A stretch of 64,000 nucleotides of DNA from Brachycybe producta (taxonomy: Eukaryota; Arthropoda; Diplopoda; Playtdesmida; Andrognathidae): the NCBI GenBank assembly GCA_036925085.1, contig JAUPFP010000062.1, positions 706,001-770,000 on the forward strand, written 5' to 3'. A program made the translations under genes and the position numbers. Positions 62,534 through 64,000 of this stretch are shown here, piece by piece; the first letter of the stretch is position 1; each line of letters begins with the position of its first letter. The notes beneath the pieces are model-generated. The model ran no database searches, was not told where the DNA came from, and saw only the letters and a program-made list of their open reading frames with translations.

Positions 62534-63164
62534 TCAAATTTTTTCACTTTCAAACATTAGACTTTGAAACACTAGACTTTGAAACATTAGACTTTGAAAC
62601 ATTAGACTTTGAAACATTAGAGTTTGAAACATTAGAGTTTGAAACATTAGACTTTGAAACATTAGACTTTGAAACATTAGACTTTGAAACATTAGACTTT
62701 GAAACATTATACTTTGAAACATTAGACTTTGAAACATTAGACTTTGAAACATTAGACTTTGAAACATTAGTCTTTCTAACATTAGACTTTCAAACGATAG
62801 ACTTTCAAACGTTAGACTTTCAAACGTTAGACTTTGAAACGTTAGACTTTCAAAGGTTAGACTTTCAAACATTAGACTTTCAAATGTTAGACTTTCAAAC
62901 GTTAGATTTTTAATTGTTAAACTTTCAAACATTAGACTTTCAAACATTAGACTTTCAAACATTAGACTTTCAATTATTAGAATTTCAAATGTTATACTTT
63001 CAAACGTTAGATTTTCTAATGTTAGACTTTCAAACATTAAATTTTTAATTGTTAAACTTTCAAACGTTAGACTTTCAAAAGTTAGACTTTCAAAAGTTAG
63101 GCTTTCAAATGTTAGACTTTCAAACGTTAGACTTTCAAACGTTAGACTTTCAAATGTTACACTT
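62534..63164. repeat. N module (631 bp)
   Basis: N order with a short CAAACG run. Variants CAAACGATAG and CAAACATTAAATTT are shared with 40939-41667, the likely closest relative. One GACTTTGAAACG monomer near 62828 is private. Confidence 0.84.
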
Positions 63165-63748
63165 TCAAATTTGTTCACTTTCTTCATTAGACTTTCAAAA
63201 ATTAGACTTTCAAACATTAGACTTTCAAAAGTTAGACTTTCAAACGTTAGACTTTCAAACGTTAAACTTTCAAACGTTAGATTTTCAAATGTTAGACTTT
63301 CAAACACTAGACTTTCAAACGTTAGACTTTCAAACGTTAGACTTTCTAATGTTAAACTTTCAAACGGTAGACTTTCAAAAGTTAGGCTTTCAATTGTTAG
63401 ACTTTCAAATGTTAGACTTTCAAATGTTAGACTATCAAATGTTAGACTTTCAAATGTTAGACTTTCAAATGTTAGACTTTCAAATGTTAGACTTTCAAAA
63501 GTTAGACTTTCAAATGTTAGACTTTCAAATGTTAGACTTTCAAATGTTAGACTTTCAAATGTTAGACTTTCAAATGTTAGACTTTCAAATGTTAGACTTT
63601 CAAATGTTAGACTTTCAAATGTTAGACTTTCAAATGTTAGACTTTCAAATGTTAGACTTTCAAATGTTAGACAATCAATTGTTAGACTTTCAAATGTTAA
63701 CTTTCAAATGTTAGACTTTCAAATGTTAAACTTTCAAATGTTACACTT
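63165..63748. repeat. C1/C2 fused module (584 bp)
   Basis: Starts as C1 (CTTCATTAG) with a damaged marker (TTTGTTC in place of T6) and ends as C2 (GACTATC, GACAATCAATTG, GTTAAC at 63697). The C1 end and C2 start are missing. Confidence 0.84.
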
Positions 63749-64000
63749 TCAAATTTTTTCACTTTCAAACATTAGACTTTCAAACATTAGACTTTCAAAT
63801 GTTAGACTTTCAAATGTTAGACTTTCAAATGTTAGACTTTCAAATGTTAGACTTTCAAATGTTAGACTTTCAAATGTTAGACATTCAATTGTTAGACTTT
63901 CAAATGTTTGACTTTCAAATGTTAGACTTTCAAACATTGGACTTTCAAACATTAGACTTTCAAACATTAGACTTTCAAACATTAGACTTTCAAACATTAG
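63749..64000. repeat. P module, cut by the window edge
   Basis: CAAATG run, GACATTCAATTG, CAAATGTTTGAC, TTGGAC and CAAACA monomers in the P order. It continues past the window. Confidence 0.85.

Larger units (their letters stand above)
42205..63706. repeat. Right-domain short monomers (GTTAACTTTC and GACTCAAAC)
   Basis: A one-base-short monomer, GTTAACTTTC, occurs at 42205, 45650, 50627, 53037, 60067 and 63697, always just after GACAATCAATTG. A two-base-short GACTCAAAC occurs at 51831, 54271 and 56639. A one-base-short CTTCATTAG follows the markers at 49256, 50081, 52491, 58696, 59491 and 63165. None of these appears left of 40 kb, so they help define the right domain. Confidence 0.88.
119..63762. 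repeat. Set of 70 T6 marker monomers (16 bases) bounding modules
   Basis: A monomer one base too long, TCAAATTTTTTCAC, recurs 70 times. First bases: 119, 1815, 3781, 4516, 5117, 6078, 6798, 7399, 8060, 8511, 10327, 10881, 11705, 13446, 14227, 14813, 15474, 15925, 17726, 18280, 19104, 20830, 21851, 22526, 24072, 24792, 26698, 27403, 28034, 28875, 29326, 31217, 31922, 32553, 33394, 33845, 35556, 36065, 36889, 37550, 39366, 40143, 40939, 42765, 43978, 44833, 45703, 46616, 47784, 48520, 49256, 50081, 50680, 51520, 52491, 53090, 53960, 54706, 55577, 56328, 57089, 57960, 58696, 59491, 60120, 60960, 61648, 62534, 63165, 63749. Four (8511, 15925, 29326, 33845) have T7. The one at 63165 has a G inside the T run. 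Confidence 0.93.
1..64000. repeat. 15-bp satellite array filling the whole window
   Basis: Head-to-tail monomers of 15 bases (archetype GACTTTCAAATGTTA) run without a break or inversion across all 64 kb. Most differences between monomers fall in the dinucleotide after CAAA, at the base before the AAA (C or G), and in the first three bases (GAC, GGC, GAT, GTC, CAC, AAC). No unique sequence interrupts the array, so both of its ends lie outside the window. Sequence of this kind is typical of eukaryotic heterochromatin. I do not recognise the family by name. Confidence 0.98.
40143..64000. repeat. Right higher-order domain (R-N-C1-C2-P-S grammar)
   Basis: Modules follow R (57089), N (57960), C1 (58696), C2 (59491), P (60120), S (60960), then R again (61648) and N (62534). 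The spacing is 4559 for R to R and 4574 for N to N. Diagnostic variants are GAAACACTAGAC after the marker, CTTCATTAG, GACAATCAATTG and CTTTCTAACATTAG. Confidence 0.82.

Noticed and set aside
1-64000. CRISPR array
   Set aside because: There are no spacers. The repeats adjoin directly and the unit is only 15 bases.
1-64000. Transposon, retroelement or virus remnants
   Set aside because: I looked for breaks in the 15-base register, inverted or long terminal repeats, poly-A tails and target-site duplications. None was found apart from the inherited short monomers.
1-64000. tRNA, rRNA or other structured RNA genes
   Set aside because: No conserved RNA motif is present, and the low-complexity period leaves no room for one.
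1-64000. CENP-B box or heat-shock element within the monomer
   Set aside because: No TTCG...CGGGA pattern and no TTCNNGAA or GAANNTTC spacing occurs in the main monomer types.

Overview
The whole window is one uninterrupted satellite array. Every stretch I read resolves into head-to-tail copies of a 15-base monomer (archetype GACTTTCAAATGTTA) in a single orientation from base 1 to base 64000, about 4,260 monomers. I see no gene, RNA gene, transposon, virus remnant, CRISPR array or unique spacer. By monomer type the GC content is 27-33 %. A satellite of this size with nested higher-order structure points to a eukaryotic nuclear chromosome, probably heterochromatin. I do not recognise the monomer and cannot name the species or say whether the locus is centromeric, subtelomeric or interstitial.

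The monomers fall into a few types. Three differ only at one dinucleotide (CAAACG, CAAATG, CAAACA). A 'G type' (GACTTTGAAACATTA) forms long pure runs. An 'E dimer' pairs GACTTTCAAAAGTTA with GGCTTTCAATTGTTA. 'H' monomers are GTCTTTCCAACATTA or GTCTTTTCAACATTA, and 'F' monomers are GATTTTTAATTGTTA. A 16-base monomer containing T6 (TCAAATTTTTTCAC) occurs 70 times and is used here as the marker that bounds modules. A few other off-length monomers (12-14 bases) recur at fixed places inside modules.

Layout. From 1 to about 40.1 kb (left domain), modules L, S, K and J follow a grammar whose fullest form is L-S-K-J-J, about 4.5 kb. From about 40.1 kb to the end (right domain), modules R, N, C1, C2, P and S repeat with a period of about 4.57 kb. 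Later tandem duplications of about 2.3, 7.4, 4.5, 3.8, 2.4, 2.4 and 9.4 kb sit on this framework. Several have junctions that can be placed within a few tens of bases, and all fall inside homologous monomers, as expected for unequal exchange.

The long open frames in this window are a by-product of a 15-base period divisible by three. Three of the six frames stay open at once, and the T6 marker breaks them all. I annotate no protein. The interest lies in the array's hierarchy, its CpG-like variant pattern, the conserved off-length monomers that act as barcodes, and recent duplications that record how the array grew.
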